Origin: Topomyia yanbarensis
Taxonomy: Eukaryota; Arthropoda; Insecta; Diptera; Culicidae
Direction: 5' to 3'
Length of the DNA: 64,000 nucleotides
NCBI RefSeq assembly: GCF_030247195.1
Contig: NC_080670.1
Coordinates: 207,068,546 to 207,132,545, forward strand
This document shows positions 43,600 through 55,397 of this stretch, in pieces (the first letter of the stretch is position 1; every line of letters begins with the position of its first letter). The notes beneath the pieces were generated by a model, which did not search any database, was not told the origin of the DNA, and worked only from the letters and a program-made list of their open reading frames with translations. The translations under genes and the position numbers were made by a program.

Positions 43600-44435
43600 A
43601 ACAAAGTTGTTTGAAATTGCAAAAACTTTGCTGAAGACATTAAATATAGAACTAAATTTTTTATGCTTTATAATTATTTGTAGGAGGATTAACCGCCAAA
43701 ATTACTTTCTTAGAAAAAATATTCTTCAATGATACTAAACACCCAAAATTGACGAAATAATGTGATCGTGGCCGTAAAAAAGTGTTTTCGAGCATTAATT
43801 TTACTTTTCTTCATTATTAAAGATTACAAATCCAAAACGAGTCCTCGTTTTCAAAATTTTATTGCACCAGCTTAGAGGCTATTTATATAAAACTCATAAA
43901 AACCGATCCTGAACTACTAGAGGCAAAAGGAAAACGTTATTTTTTATCATTTTCCTTCCACTTTTAAAAATATTATTGTAGTCACATTGAGTTTTTGTCT
44001 CAACTCTACGCATTCTGCAAAAATAAATTTTTAACCTATTTTGAAATGTATGCAATTTTTCGGTGTGCATGTTTTTTGTTTACAGACAATCAACCTAATC
44101 AAACTTCGCTTCCCATTCGAAGCATTGTCCCTAGTCCATATTTTCGAGCATCTCTTCAAAAAAGAGCTGATGGTAATTTGACAACTATGGGACCTCTGCT
44201 AAGAGATCAGTTACAGGATCCAGCTCCCACAATTTTCCAAAAGTCCTCACGATGCCTAAAATCAGACAATTCCAAAATTATTATTGTACAATGTTTAATT
44301 AAATTAGCCAGCATCAAGTAAGTATCGCATGATCAGAGCAATTCCTGCAAAGAGGCTTCATTTTACAGTACTCTTAAGCTGTTTTATCGGAAAAGGCCAA
44401 AAAAACTTTTCAAAAGGCACTCGCTGTGTTGAATA
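43600..44435. other. No recognised feature
   Basis: AT-rich. A 108-codon frame at 43995-44321 has no recognisable domain. Confidence 0.4.
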
Positions 44436-44439
44436 TCTC

Positions 44440-44700
44440 GATTAATATTTACAAACGTGGGCGAATCTTACATTTCCGCAATTACAAATTACTTGCCAAA
44501 CGGATTCTTTTTATAACATCGACCACAATTTGGTTTTTCAGCTTTCCTTTGTTATTCAGTCACGACACGAATCTTTAATCATCCAATTTTATTTTGTGTT
44601 ATATTTTGAACTTCTTGTAACTAAAGATTTACAATTTGAAGTTATTGTCGAAGCTACATCTGTGAATTAACTTATGCGGCCTCGTTGTACTTTTTACCCA
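44440..44700. repeat. Direct repeat, copy 1 (pairs with 45450-45710)
   Basis: Shared words: CTTGCCAAACG-ATT, AGCATCGAC or ACATCGACC, TTTTTCA-CTTT, and TACAATTTGAA-TTATT. The copies are about 1 kb apart in the same orientation and diverged. No coding content. Confidence 0.55.
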
Positions 44701-45449
44701 TCAATTTCGGTATCCAATTAGACGATTGTTTGGACCAAAAAAAATGTTGATGATTCGTATAATGTAACACATTAAAATACATCTAAATTCTTCAAAAACT
44801 AAACTAAACCTTTTGGAGAGCCTTCATGAAAGGCAGTATACATGTCTCCAGACACTCTTACTGTGAAGTATAGTTCTGAGCCCGCAGCTGTAAATTCCTT
44901 GCCGGATCATCAACTTCTGAACCAGTTTATAGGCGACAACAAACATGAATTTGATGGGGAACTCACCCCGTGCTGTGGTCAGATAAAACTTATCTGGGAG
45001 CCAAAATTATCTACATTTTTTTCGAATTGATAACGTCGGGTTTTCAACGTCGGTGGTGTGCAGGAACAATATTCCTTTCTCGTCTTACATCTATTAGCAG
45101 AACTATTTTACTACTGTTCATATCGAGACGAAACTTTCGCCAATGAAATAACTGTGTTCTCCAAGCAAATTGGCGGAGCTACATAATTCAAGAATTTATT
45201 AGTTGCATGGATTCTGGTAATTTCTTAGTAAAAATATGTGTGGGCTGACTTTTACAGATTTTTTAGGAAAAAAGTCGAAATTTTTTACTCGAAAAAAAAC
45301 AAATTGTAGATTTTTAACGGAATTACTTTAAAAAAATACTGCTTCTAAAGACGTTATCAGCTTACTTTAAACGGAATGTTTTCCTGCATGTACATGGGAT
45401 TGCGCTGAGAACCTACTCCGAAGACACTCGTTTCGATAAATGTCTTTAT
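44701..45449. other. No recognised feature
   Basis: AT-rich sequence between the direct repeats. A 62-codon frame at 44842-45030 is not recognisable. Confidence 0.4.
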
Positions 45450-45710
45450 TATTAATTACCAACGTAACATAATTGTGTATTTCCGTAGATACAAATTGCT
45501 TGCCAAACGAATTTTTTTTCTAGCATCGACCTCTATTCTGTTTTTCAACTTTTCTTTTTTAAACAATCGGTTTATTGGCAACAGTACGATCCGTTCGCTT
45601 GAAGGAGCTAATATTTCTTTGCTTCAAATATGGTTTTTTTGTCTAAACTAAGGGTCTACAATTTGAAATTATTTTCATAGCTTCATTTGCAGATTACTGG
45701 AAACAGTCTT
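45450..45710. repeat. Direct repeat, copy 2 (pairs with 44440-44700)
   Basis: Second copy of the repeat described at 44440-44700. Confidence 0.55.
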
Positions 45711-45724
45711 ATTACAGACGATCG

Positions 45725-46249
45725 GGGAGCAGAACGAAAAAAAAAAATGGCGAAAGTTTGAGGTCCCAGGAACCCCTGGTGAAGAAATTTTTGGCTTCAC
45801 AGTTTAAAACCAAAATTTTGTGGAATTAAAAAAAATAACATTTTTTAGGTGAAAAACACATTTTTGACATTGTTGGATCAAATTTTACCAACGAACCGGG
45901 ATTGGGAGCAGAAAAAATAAAATGATGGCGCGGACTTAGGGTTCCAACTAAATCATCGCGAAGAAATTTTTGAAAAAAATTGGAACGGGTCTTCACAGTT
46001 TAAAATCAAAGTTATGTGAAATTTTTGAAAAATAGCATCGTTTAGGTAAAAATGCACATTACTTTTTTGATGTAATAAGCATTTTATGTAAGACTTTATG
46101 CGAACATTTAAGATCACCATTTTTAGTTCTCCATACAAACTTTGGTTTTAAGCTGTGAAGCCCCGTTCCAATTATTTTTTTAAAAAAAATCTTCACCAGG
46201 GATTTCCTGTGACCTCATACTTTCGCCAGTTTTTTGTCGTTCTGCTCCC
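45725..46249. mobile_element. Foldback element with GGGAGCAGAACGA ends
   Basis: GGGAGCAGAACGA at the left is repeated inverted at the right. Inside, ATGGCGAAAGT-TGAGGT and CACC(A/T)GGG blocks are also inverted. An extra direct copy of the left arm (GGGAGCAGAAAAAATAAAAT at 45912) lies internally, followed by its own GAAGAAATTTTTG and CTTCACAGTTTAAAA. So the left arm is duplicated. No transposase. Confidence 0.65.
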
Positions 46250-46530
46250 AATTTTTTTTTAATTTTGTTTTGTAGTGTTATCTTAAAACCAAAAATTTAG
46301 TTCGCTATTTACGATAAACGTGCATAGTCAACCCAAATTGCTTAAAGAAAACTTCTGAAGATATAAGTTGAACAAATTTTATTTTTAATTATCTTTCAAC
46401 TGGATATTATTGTTGAAAGAGAATGTTTCTTCCCGAGAAGTGCGCGTAAGCGGTTATGCTTATGAATCCGCGCAACACGCTTTGATCTGAATTAACAGCA
46501 ATAACGTGAAGATTACCAGGTGAAATACTC
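46250..46530. other. No recognised feature
   Basis: AT-rich, nothing recognised. Confidence 0.4.
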
Positions 46531-46534
46531 ATTT

Positions 46535-47660
46535 GTCCGCGCTTGAGACCGCGTTTATAAATTTCCTGAGAGCTAAAACATTCACTTTATCACTGGGACT
46601 TTTCAATGTTTGCGAGAATGCGGACCTAGGTATGTGTGGATAATCGCGAAGGGTTCGAGCATTTATATGTTAACGTATTTGAACGCGTGAACGTCTGTAT
46701 GTCGCGCGTGCAAGTTTACATGGAACATCGCGTGTATAAATATGTCTGTAAAACCGTGTGTCCATCTGCATATTCGCGCGAGCCCTTGAATGGTAACGCG
46801 AATCTTAAGTCTGATGTTTAATTTTTAGTGTATAGTTCAGATGCTAGAACAAAATGAGTTTCCGTATATCATTAGAGTTCCCTGCAAATAGCGCCCTGAA
46901 ACTTTTGGTCTAGTGTACATGAGCGTTTTTTTGAGAATGGTCCAACATAAGACATAGACCTAGGCTTCTAGAGCCGAGGGTAGGGACTTTCAGAAGCGAT
47001 CGATTCAGGTTCGTGTGGGAACGCGTGCGTTTGTATAATCGCACTTAAGACCGTGTTTATACATTCGTAAGTGTTGAAACGCTCACTTTTATGTATGCGA
47101 AATCGCCAGCGTAGGTTGGCATAGATGATCACAATTGTATGTGTGCGTATGTGACCAGGGCTGTATTATCGCGCCGAGATCAAGCAATTGTATGTTAACG
47201 TGTTTGGTCGTGAGGGCGCGTGTGTGTTGCTTGTAGGTAACTTCACATGTATAATTTCGTTTGTATAACCGTGTAATTTGCACATTCGCGAAGGCTTTCG
47301 ATAGCCTTCGCGACCCGCGTTTTTTAACGTGCGGTTCAGATGTGGAAGAGAGCGAATTTCCCCATATTAGTGGAGTATCCGGTCATGGCGCCCTAAGTCC
47401 TCTAATTTATATGAGTTTGCTTGTTTTTTATAGACAGAGTTTAAAGGCTGGACCTTGGGAACTAGGACCAAATATAGGGGTTTCCGCACGTGACCGCTTC
47501 GTATTCGCGTGGGACCGGGTGTTAGTTTTAGTGTAATGGCACTTGAGATCTCGTTTATATATTCGGTAGTGTATTATCGCGGAAAGCACAAGCGTTTCTA
47601 TGCTAACGTACTTGAACGCTTCACGTGTTTGAATTCGTTTATATAAACGTGTAACCGTCG
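46535..47660 (-). mobile_element. Dispersed monomer family M, copy 3 (partial)
   Basis: No T-run start. It begins inside a monomer at CTTGAGACCGCGTTTATAAA. The marker block (CGAGCATTTATATGTTAACG) recurs at about 46657, 47183 and 47590, giving units of about 525 and 410 bp. It holds the uninterrupted form of the site occupied by the 330 bp insert in copy 1. Short frames here do not correspond to proteins. Confidence 0.65.
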
Positions 47661-47689
47661 TCGAACATCTCCTCAAAGGACTATACACA

Positions 47690-48032
47690 TTAAGAAGATA
47701 ATATTTGTCAGCTGAATTGTGATTTAAATAGTTTGTATTGTTCCGTGCTACAAGCAGAGACCACTATTTTTATTTCCGCTTTAATTTTATTTATTCATTA
47801 AATAACATGGACAACTAAACCGATTTCAAAACATCTGACCGAAGCTCGCTCGTGATTGGTTCCCGCCCATTTCATGCATCCAGATGCAAATGTTGAACTA
47901 AATTAGCTCTTCGAATGCGGAATGACCCTCTTTTCGGAAGACAGTACATCAACACTGATTGAGAAGACGATTATTACAATGCGACCGGTCGGTGCACTCG
48001 GGGAGTGCTTTATTTACTTTCGTCCTAGTAAA
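47690..48032 (+). mobile_element. LINE 5' region fragment, related to 34061-34480
   Basis: It shares CTGACCGAAG-T-G-TCGTGATT, GGTTCCCGC-x-x-TTTCATGCATC, GTACATCAACAC and a GATTATTA block with duplication units 1 and 2. It is more diverged than those two units are from each other, so it is an older copy. It is cut off at 48033 by the Tc1-like element. Confidence 0.6.
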
Positions 48033-48842
48033 GGGTGTCCCACATCTAATTGCACCACGAAAAAAAACGCTGTTGAAAATTACCTAGTGAACCGATCATT
48101 TTCAAACTTTCAGACAATAAAATATAACCCATTAGTAAGCTTTTGGCAAATTAACTCATTTGACTTCAATACCATAACCGCATGCTCGTACCTTACGCTT
48201 AACTCGACTCATTAGGTTCTGTTCAACATCTGGCTGAAGCTTCTTCTGTACGGAAACCTACTTTTTGCTCATGTCTTCCTCAGATTTGACCTCATTGGGC
48301 TGCTTCCGTAGTGTCTGCTTCATAATTGCCCATTATTTGACCCCATTGGCTTTCTTACCATTTGAATAGTAGCGCGAAGCTAGTTCCGGTCAGAAGATCG
48401 TATGGCGCACGTGTTGCTTCACCAGAGGTAGCAAACGCTTCTGTAGACACTCCTTGAGGTAGATCTCCCCGTTTTACAGTCCCGGTAGTCACGAACGGCA
48501 CACTCCATTTGCCACATGAGCAGATCGCTTGCTAAATCATGTATTTGTTTGGCAAACTTCGAAAGTTTTAGCTTCCTTACTTCCTTCGCAACATCAAACT
48601 TGTGATGGGCGGTGAAAAACAGTGGCTCCGGAAGCTGCCGAAAGTCAGCCTTAACGTAAGTCTCATTATCCATGAAGGGACATTGAGGCTTCGTCAGCAT
48701 CTGGGTGTACAGTTTCCGGACTCGTGACTTCGCCGACGCCTTTTGCCGTTCGCCACTTTTCGGGTGACGCCATTTCTCCAATTTTCAAGAGAAAATACCC
48801 AATGGATTTTTTTTCGTTGATGAAATTTGCTGTGGGACACCC
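48033..48842 (-). mobile_element. Tc1/mariner-like element, internally deleted
   Basis: The ends are perfect 12 bp inverted repeats GGGTGTCCCACA / TGTGGGACACCC (48033-48044, 48831-48842). The interior encodes a damaged transposase on the minus strand. The element is 810 bp, shorter than the usual 1.3 kb. A TA target duplication is not visible. Confidence 0.75.
48156..48781 (-). pseudogene. Tc1/mariner transposase remnant
   Basis: From 48781 the frame reads MEKWRHPKSGERQKASAKSR and CPFMDNETYVKADFRQLPEP, giving the first catalytic aspartate in M-D-N-E-T. Further on, in shifted phases, come PELASRYYS (where the second catalytic D is expected, here E), WAIMKQTLRKQP, VSVQKKLQPDVEQNLMS and RVKRKVRACGYGIEVK, then stop at 48156. 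The segment with the last acidic residue (usually P-x-E-x-x-W) is deleted, and the N-terminal helix-turn-helix half is missing. It would normally cut and join the element ends. At least three lesions make it inactive. Confidence 0.8.
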
Positions 48843-48849
48843 GTTTGTT

Positions 48850-49600
48850 TTGGGGAACTCTCCAATGGTACCAATGGAGCCCCCATTGGTCTTAAGGCGG
48901 TGCTCTGGTCCTTGGAAATGAGTTAGTTAAATTACTGGGAACTTGCTAAAAAGTATTCAGTAGTAGCCAAGATTACAAATGTGATACAGAATAAAGGTCG
49001 GCTTTCTTTGGCTAATCTGAAGCAATGTTAAGAAGTATAAATAAAAAATACTGAAAAATGTTTTTACTTTGGATAGAACCCTAATGATCCCGTTACAGTT
49101 TTCACCTACAAACTGTGATCAAATTAAATGCGCTGTTTTGCAGAAAAGCTTAAAAATCAAAGAACGCCTATCCTTAGTATTGATGTCTGGGATAAAATTG
49201 AAATCTATGGTTCTGGTACAAAATAAAACAAAGGGCTCCTTGATTTAAAAATTTGAAATTAAGACAAAATTCTAGCACCAACTGAGAAAGCGGAAACTGA
49301 AACAATCCCCAATTGGCAGTTAGAGATTTCACCTATAAAGGATCTAATATTTAAACGCATCGAAAGAAGTGAAAGCGAGAAGCAACATCTGTTTTCGGGT
49401 GTTACTTAGTTTTTACAATATTTTTAACAATTCATTAAATTTTGTCTCCCTTTCAATTTCGAGTTGCCAAAGTAACTGAACCCTAATCTGGTTTATATAT
49501 GTTTTGATTTCACGTACTGTGTTCCGTTCTTAAAACATCATTTCAAGTGAAATTAACCGTTTCTCCGCCATGATTTTGATCGTTATGAGCATCAAGTGCG
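48850..49600. other. No recognised feature
   Basis: AT-rich. A small hairpin CCAATGG...CCATTGG lies near 48862-48890. Confidence 0.4.
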
Positions 49601-49604
49601 TTTT

Positions 49605-51480
49605 AATGTATGCAATGTTGCCACATTTTCTGCTCTCCAACGACGACGACGACGATCGAATAGGGGGAAAGGTGCACCTTCGGACCAAAGCCTAAACTAG
49701 GTGGTACTCCCCATGGCCAATGGCCGGCCATATCATCAGTTCAGCCAGCCAGCCAGCATTGGTTACTGCGTGCGAAAATCAACTTAACTCACCTCGCATA
49801 CGACGCGTGCATACATACAAATAAGCACACAAACACACACGCACACGCACACCGTGAGGTCCGTTGTCCGTGTCGAGGCCGTCACTGCACTCCAATATAG
49901 ATAGGTGTACCACCGACTGACGACTGACAGTAGTCACCATAAATTTCGCTACTTTTTTGTTGTTGTTGTTGTTGTTGTTGGCGAGGTGGATAATTGCAGC
50001 GCTTAGTTGTTATGTGCAAACCGCATGCCATTTATTTTTAGCTTCGACTTCGTGTGGACCACAGAACGATGCGGTTTTGCCACGTTGTGTAACAATCAAT
50101 TTGGCGAGGAGGTAGACTTTTCCTGCAATTATTACACCCGAAAATGTCTTAGAAATTGTCCCCTTGAAGAGTTTCATTCACCATTGTGCTTAGAAAAATT
50201 ATTTAAGGTTATGCGCCTCACCAGGGTTCGATTGGGATTGACCTGATTGAACCGGTGCGTCAATATCTGGAACACACCAGCCGTGACATTTATGATATAT
50301 TGGAAAATAAACGTGTGAAAGAGCTTCCCAACTATTAACACACCGTTGAAACGTTTGATTCTAACACGAGGATGTTAGGCCGGCATCAAAGCTACCATCT
50401 TGTCTTTTTATGGTAATTCATAATATCACGCATGAGATCAACCAGCGCGGTCAAAGCACTCACACACTTACATCTCGCCCTGTGTAGGATGACTGAGTAA
50501 TTGTCCACCTCCGTGTGACCACTGACCAACCTGGGCCTGAGATGACTCAACTCTGTCCGCAGCTCGTTCGAAATCGCCACAATTGTTCACCTTCGTCGCG
50601 CCCCCATTGACAAAGCTGTCCCCACAAAGGTGGTGACACAATGCCACGTGAATAATTCGCTAATTGCTGCGCGACAATTCAGCGGAACGCTGCGCGAACT
50701 GTAAACAAATCAAAAAATTGCCTATTTGTTCGCTGTTAGCACTTGCTGACCGTCCTCTCTTTCCGTTTAGCATATGGGTGCGAATTCCCTACTACCCGTA
50801 GTACCCGGCGGTAGCAGCTGGAATGCAAAGGTCAATCCGCGAACCCGTTTGGCCTCCGACAGCGCCCGCCTACCCTTCCGCGTCGGTCATTGCAGCAGTG
50901 TGGTAATGGTGGTGGTCTGCTCCCGATTCGCGCGTATAAAAATGCAGCGAACTTCACGGTCGGCTCATAAGCTGAAATCCGCTGATCGAACCGGTAATTC
51001 AGGAAAGTCTCGCGCGTATTTTCAACATGTTCAAACCGAGCGACATAGATTTGTGGACCACCACCACCACCACGATCAAGATCGTGGTAGACCGAGTGGA
51101 GGACCTGGTGAAACCGGATCGAAATGAGGAAGATGAAATTGTGTCCAAGTCTCTTCCCTGTTTTCTTCCTTTCTCTGCTGTAGGTAGTTAGGTAGGCATC
51201 ATCTTTCCAGTGCGAGGAGATCAACCTCCAGATACAAGCTGGAGGAACGCGCGTGTGACAAACCGGACTCTCAGCAAAGTTCAAGTTCAAATTTGTGGTT
51301 TTTTGTTTTACACGATCCGTTTTCTGGGCTTTTGCGGGACTTTCTTGGGGAAAGGGGTCAGCTAGCGATGTAGATAGGTATGGTACGGAGAGGTAAAAAT
51401 GATGGTTGTGCTGTTCGTTTTGCTTCGTTCTCTGGGTAGTAAGGTTCAACCTTTCGGTCAATTGATTGGCAATCAGTGTC
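49605..51480. other. GC-richer island with simple repeats
   Basis: Contains GAC (49640-49655), CAGC (49743-49758), CA (49826-49852), TTG (49958-49980) and CAC (51058-51075) runs. The longest frame (50832-51461, minus, 209 codons) overlaps a 117-codon + frame, carries a glycine run and has no recognisable domain. I read this as host non-coding or UTR DNA. A short unannotated exon cannot be ruled out. Confidence 0.4.
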
Positions 51481-51720
51481 GCAGATATTCGAAAATGTAC
51501 AGATTACCCTCTTATACACCTTCAATGTATTTAAAGAAAACGTAAACGTCGCTCAACTAAATGTAATCTAGTATAATTCGCGTCATTTGACAACCTTAAC
51601 CACATAGTAAGAAACCTTCTATACCGACTTCAGCAGGATACTTTTACCGACACATTGACATTTTTATTATTTTTTTAACACTATTGACGTGAAACTCCCA
51701 AACTCCTAAAATTGTACAAA

Positions 51721-51885
51721 TTTCAGTTGGCAATACGTAAACAAATTGTTCGCTTTTCAAAGATATCATCTGAAACAATACCACAGGGCTCGCCCTTGGA
51801 TTCTTTTATCTTTAGTATGTACATAACCGACGATTTATTCTACGGTTCCACAAAACAATTTCTTCCATCTGGTGATAAACCATAA
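51721..51885 (+). pseudogene. Non-LTR retrotransposon RT fragment
   Basis: An in-frame stretch of 54 codons ending in TAA reads IVRFSKISSETIPQGSPLDS then FIFSMYITDDLF. This is the conserved RT block G-x-PQGSPL-x-P-x-x-F-x-x-Y-x-ND of jockey-group LINEs, with T in place of the asparagine of the IND motif. Sequence on both sides decays. It lies about 200 bp before the second ORF1-only element, but in a typical LINE order RT follows ORF1, so the two are probably separate insertions. Confidence 0.75.
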
Positions 51886-52059
51886 TTTCCTTGATTTTTT
51901 TACTTTGATCCCTTGAACTTTTTTCGTTGATTGCTTTTATGGCCGGAACAGTATAGTGACGAGAAAAGTATGACCCTCATCGGCCCGCCCCTGTGTGTTG
52001 ATTCCTAATCCCACAAGTGGTGTCATTACCGTGTAAATTTTCGTGGTCCCAACATTAGG

Positions 52060-52840
52060 GGACCCATACGATAAAATGTGTCTCAAGCAAACTTTCTATC
52101 CAGTTTCACCATGTACGTCATGTAGTACTGATAGGATTCAAAAGTAACTGCTTAGCCGAACAATTTGTTTCCCTTGACAACGTGCGCCACTATGTTGAGT
52201 GTGAAGACGGTAGATAACGCAATCGTGTACCACGACTACATTCCCTGTCTCCGCGTGCACTCGATAGCACTATTCGCCAGTTCATGTCGCAATGCGGAAA
52301 AATTATTTCCGTTAGAGATGATAAACTTGCCAGACTTTGGCAACGCTATTGTAGTGTTGAGTGTGCGGCTGTAGCGCCTCATTACTTTCTTCGTGATTCT
52401 GTGGCCTGACTCTATCTGAGCTCAGACCACGCTGTGTACCTATGACAATCAGTCTCCCACTTGGCAGTACTGCAAATGATCAGCACACTACGGGAAACTC
52501 CGCGCAGGATTACCAAAAGCCGCCCACAAGAACTGAAAAAATACAGTGGCCTCATCATTTTCAACTAATTCACAACTACCACCACATGTTGAACTATCTG
52601 AAACAACAAACAGCACCTTCAACAACAAGACAGAAAACGAAAACGATGGTTTTACGTTGGCAATCCAAAAACCCAAGAAACAAACCAAAGAAATCATAAA
52701 CCTCCATGATAACAGAATAAAATCTCCACGTGCACTGGTTAATTGCGTAAGGAGAATTCGATGGACACACATTAAAAGATTTTTATCATTTATTTGCTGC
52801 TTACATATCGAGCCGTGTCAAATAAACGAATTATAAAAAA
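52060..52840 (+). mobile_element. ORF1-only non-LTR retrotransposon derivative, copy B
   Basis: Same layout as 30900-31696: a 5' segment with CACCATGTACGTCATGTAGT, an ORF1 region, a short tail GAGCCGTGTCAAATAAACGA and an A-run (52834-52839). No RT is present. It ends exactly where family G begins (52845). Confidence 0.55.
52165..52700 (+). pseudogene. LINE gag-like ORF1 remnant, copy B
   Basis: Upstream, around 52100-52190, the phase homologous to copy A is visible as VLIGFKSNCLAEQFVSLDNV. The 69-codon frame at 52165-52374 covers the following part in another phase. The C-terminal part is in the frame starting 52546: NNKTENENDGFTLAIQKPKK, a hydrophilic tail typical of LINE ORF1. The CCHC knuckle seen in copy A is not recognisable here. 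Frameshifts and stops make it inactive. Confidence 0.55.
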
Positions 52841-52844
52841 ACCT

Positions 52845-53823
52845 GTTTTAATCCACCTAGAGGTGCAATTGTGCCTTTCTCATTTCTCCAAACTATGATA
52901 TAATAGCTGGTTCGTACAATATAACATTATGGAAATCTCTTTCATTCTTATTACACTTGGCAAGTACATATATAAGAGCACCTTTTTGCATTCATCGCGG
53001 TATCGGTTTGAATCGGAGTTTTCTATGTGATCGCACTCCACAACCCGTAACTCCTGAGCCGGAAGTTGGATGGAGATGGAATTTAATATCAGTTTCCGGG
53101 GACGCAACACCTTTCATTTGAGACTAAGTTGATCAAATCGGTCTAGCCATTTTAAGAAACCAATATAACCGTTATTCTGAATTTGGATACTTCAGGATCC
53201 GTCGATGGTGGCCAGTGTGACCAAAGAGCCTTTGAATGACTGTTGGGGACCTAGATCTACAAATTCAACAGTTGTGCACATTTTGGAAAAAAAATCACCT
53301 TTTTACATTCATCGCAAAATTCGTTACAATCGGAATTTGCTGCGTGATCGTACGTATCACCCTGTAATTCAGGAACCAGAACTCGGATCCACACAAAATT
53401 CAACAGCAGCTGATGGACCTTTCATTTAAAATCAAGTTTGTCAAAATCGGTTCAGAAAATTCCGAGAAACCGATGTGGACAAATCAACAAATTTTGTTTT
53501 GTAACCATACTCTTCAACTCGTAATCCGGATCAAGATGTCGGTTGAAAATGAAATTCAATAGCAACCTATGGGAATATTATACCTTTCATTTGAATCTTA
53601 GTTTGTAAAAATCGGTTCAGCCATCTCCGAGAAACCGATGTGTACATTTTGTTAATCCGCACATACACACATACACACATACATACACACATACATACAC
53701 ACAGATATTTTGCGATCTCGGCGAATTGAGTCGAATGTTATATGAGACTCGGCCCTCCGGGCCTCGGTTAGAAAGTCGGTTTTTGGAGCAATTGCATAAC
53801 CTTTCTATATAAGAAAGGCAAAA
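52845..53823. mobile_element. Dispersed family G, copy 1
   Basis: Starts GTTTTAATCCACCTAGAGGT and ends TATAAGAAAGGCAAAA. GCCTTTCT near the start is inverted as AGAAAGGC at the end. The interior is built from two or three imperfect units of about 230-320 bp containing AACTCCTGAGCCGGAAGTTG and AAATCGGTTCAGCCATCTCC. Near the end are a (CACATA)n tract (53660-53702) and the palindromic word GGCCCTCCGGGCC (53751-53763). No coding content. A second copy lies at 54096-55007 and a 5' fragment at 58918. Confidence 0.7.
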
Positions 53824-53869
53824 GAATAATATTTAATTAGCTTAATAAGCATGAGTTCAATGTTATCTT

Positions 53870-54095
53870 CATGTGATTATAATTTGGAAAGGTTGGTGGA
53901 ATGGGTTTGAACGTGTAGGGAATGGGGGGTTAGTAGAGTGGGAGTGGAGGATGCGTGAGAAATCCTTCATCTTATTTCGGTATACGGGATGGATGAAGGA
54001 AATGCAGGCGTGAGGGTGGTCCAAGGGAAGGGGAGTGATGAAGGAGGGAGGTGTAAGGGCAAGGCGGGGGGAGGGGTGGTGACGCAATACTCAAC
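53870..54095 (+). repeat. G-rich strand-asymmetric segment
   Basis: The + strand is strongly G-rich and C-poor (GGAATGGGGGGTTAG, GGCAAGGCGGGGGGAGGGG). It has several G-runs with quadruplex potential. It joins the two G-family copies and may belong to the second one. The + frame 53989-54264 is an artefact of G-richness. Confidence 0.5.
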
Positions 54096-55007
54096 TGCAT
54101 ATTTTGCCTTCCATTTGAGACTTGGTTTGAGAAAATCGGTTCAGTCATCACCGAAGAACCGATGTGACTTTAATTGTGGAATATGCCCGGAATTCCGGAC
54201 TTCCGGAATCGTCGATATTGGACAATATATTCAAAGAATGTTTGATTGGCAATTAGTGATCTAGATCTGCGATTAGAAGTAATTTGGTGACCATTTCAAT
54301 AGTTTTTAGCCTCTGAGGTATTACGATTGTACCGATTTATATGGAAAATTCCAGTGTATCCTTACCAACACTCCTGTAACTCCGGAAGCAAGAGTCAGAA
54401 CCGAATGAAATTCAGCAGCAGTCAATGGCATTACTGTATCTTTCATTTGAAATCAAGTTTGTAAAAATCGGTAGAGAATTCGTTGTGGAATGGGTGTGAT
54501 ATTAGTTTAGGAACTTGGCGAGTTCCCCGGGGGCGTTATGAACCGTCATAGGTGGCCAATGTGGTCAAAGCTGCTTTAATTGATCATTAGTGATCCAGAC
54601 CCGCAAACTAGAGTAATGTTACATCAATTTTGATATGTTTTACATCATTTGAACATCATGGTGGTACCAGTTTATATGGGAATTTGCTGTGTGACCGCAC
54701 TTTTCAACCCGTAACTCCGGAACCGGAAGTCGGATCAACTAAAAATTCAATAGCAGCTTATGGGAACGTTATACCTTTCAGATGAAACTAAGTTTGCGAA
54801 AATCGGTTCAGCCATCTCTGAGAAAATTGTGTGAGTTTAAATGACACACACACACATACACACACACACATACATACACACACAGACATTTGCCGATCTC
54901 GACGAACTGAATCGAATGGTGTATGACACTCGGCCCTCCGGGCCTTGGTTAAAAAGTCGATTTTTACAGTGATTGCATAGCCTTTCTTTATATGAGAAAG
55001 GCAAAAA
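54096..55007. mobile_element. Dispersed family G, copy 2
   Basis: Same internal units (CCGTAACTCCGGAACCGGAA, AAATCGGTTCAGCCATCTC), the same (CA)-rich tract (54843-54890), GGCCCTCCGGGCC (54932-54944) and the same end TGAGAAAGGCAAAAAG as copy 1. The CCACCTAG start is missing or replaced by the G-rich segment. Both copies lie in the same orientation. Confidence 0.7.
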
Positions 55008-55071
55008 GATTTTTAGTGGTATACAAATACTCCACTTCGGCTATTTGAAGATCCCAATTTAGATAGATAAG

Positions 55072-55242
55072 TAGCGGTACCAAGGATTGGTAGTAGTACG
55101 TTTCGAAAAATTCAAAAAAGTGGAGCTCAAATATATATTTTTGTTAAAACGTATAAAGCATTAATTTTTTGCAAATAGATTTAACATAATCTAAAACCAC
55201 TTTTTCGAATTTTCCGATAATCGTCAATCCTTGGTACCACTA
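55072..55242. mobile_element. 171 bp MITE with TAGCGGTACCAAGGATTG ends
   Basis: TAGCGGTACCAAGGATTG at the left pairs with CAATCCTTGGTACCACTA at the right (one mismatch). Similarity continues inward through a TTCGAAAAATTC-type segment to AAAAAGTGG, so the arms are about 50 bp. No coding content. A TA-based target duplication is possible but not certain. Confidence 0.7.
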
Positions 55243-55397
55243 TTTATTTATTTATTTTTCAATTTCGTGCGGAAAGGGAATGGTAGAGGAGTCTTTGGAT
55301 GCCAGTAAAAATTGTTATTCATTCTATTTAGCACTTATTTTACTCAAGCTATCTAAGTAAAACTTTTTCACTTCTCATCTAATTTAGGATAAGACAG

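Noticed and set aside
50832..51461. 209-codon minus-strand open frame as a gene
   Set aside because: Low complexity in parts (glycine and proline runs), overlaps a 117-codon + frame, and no motif I recognise.
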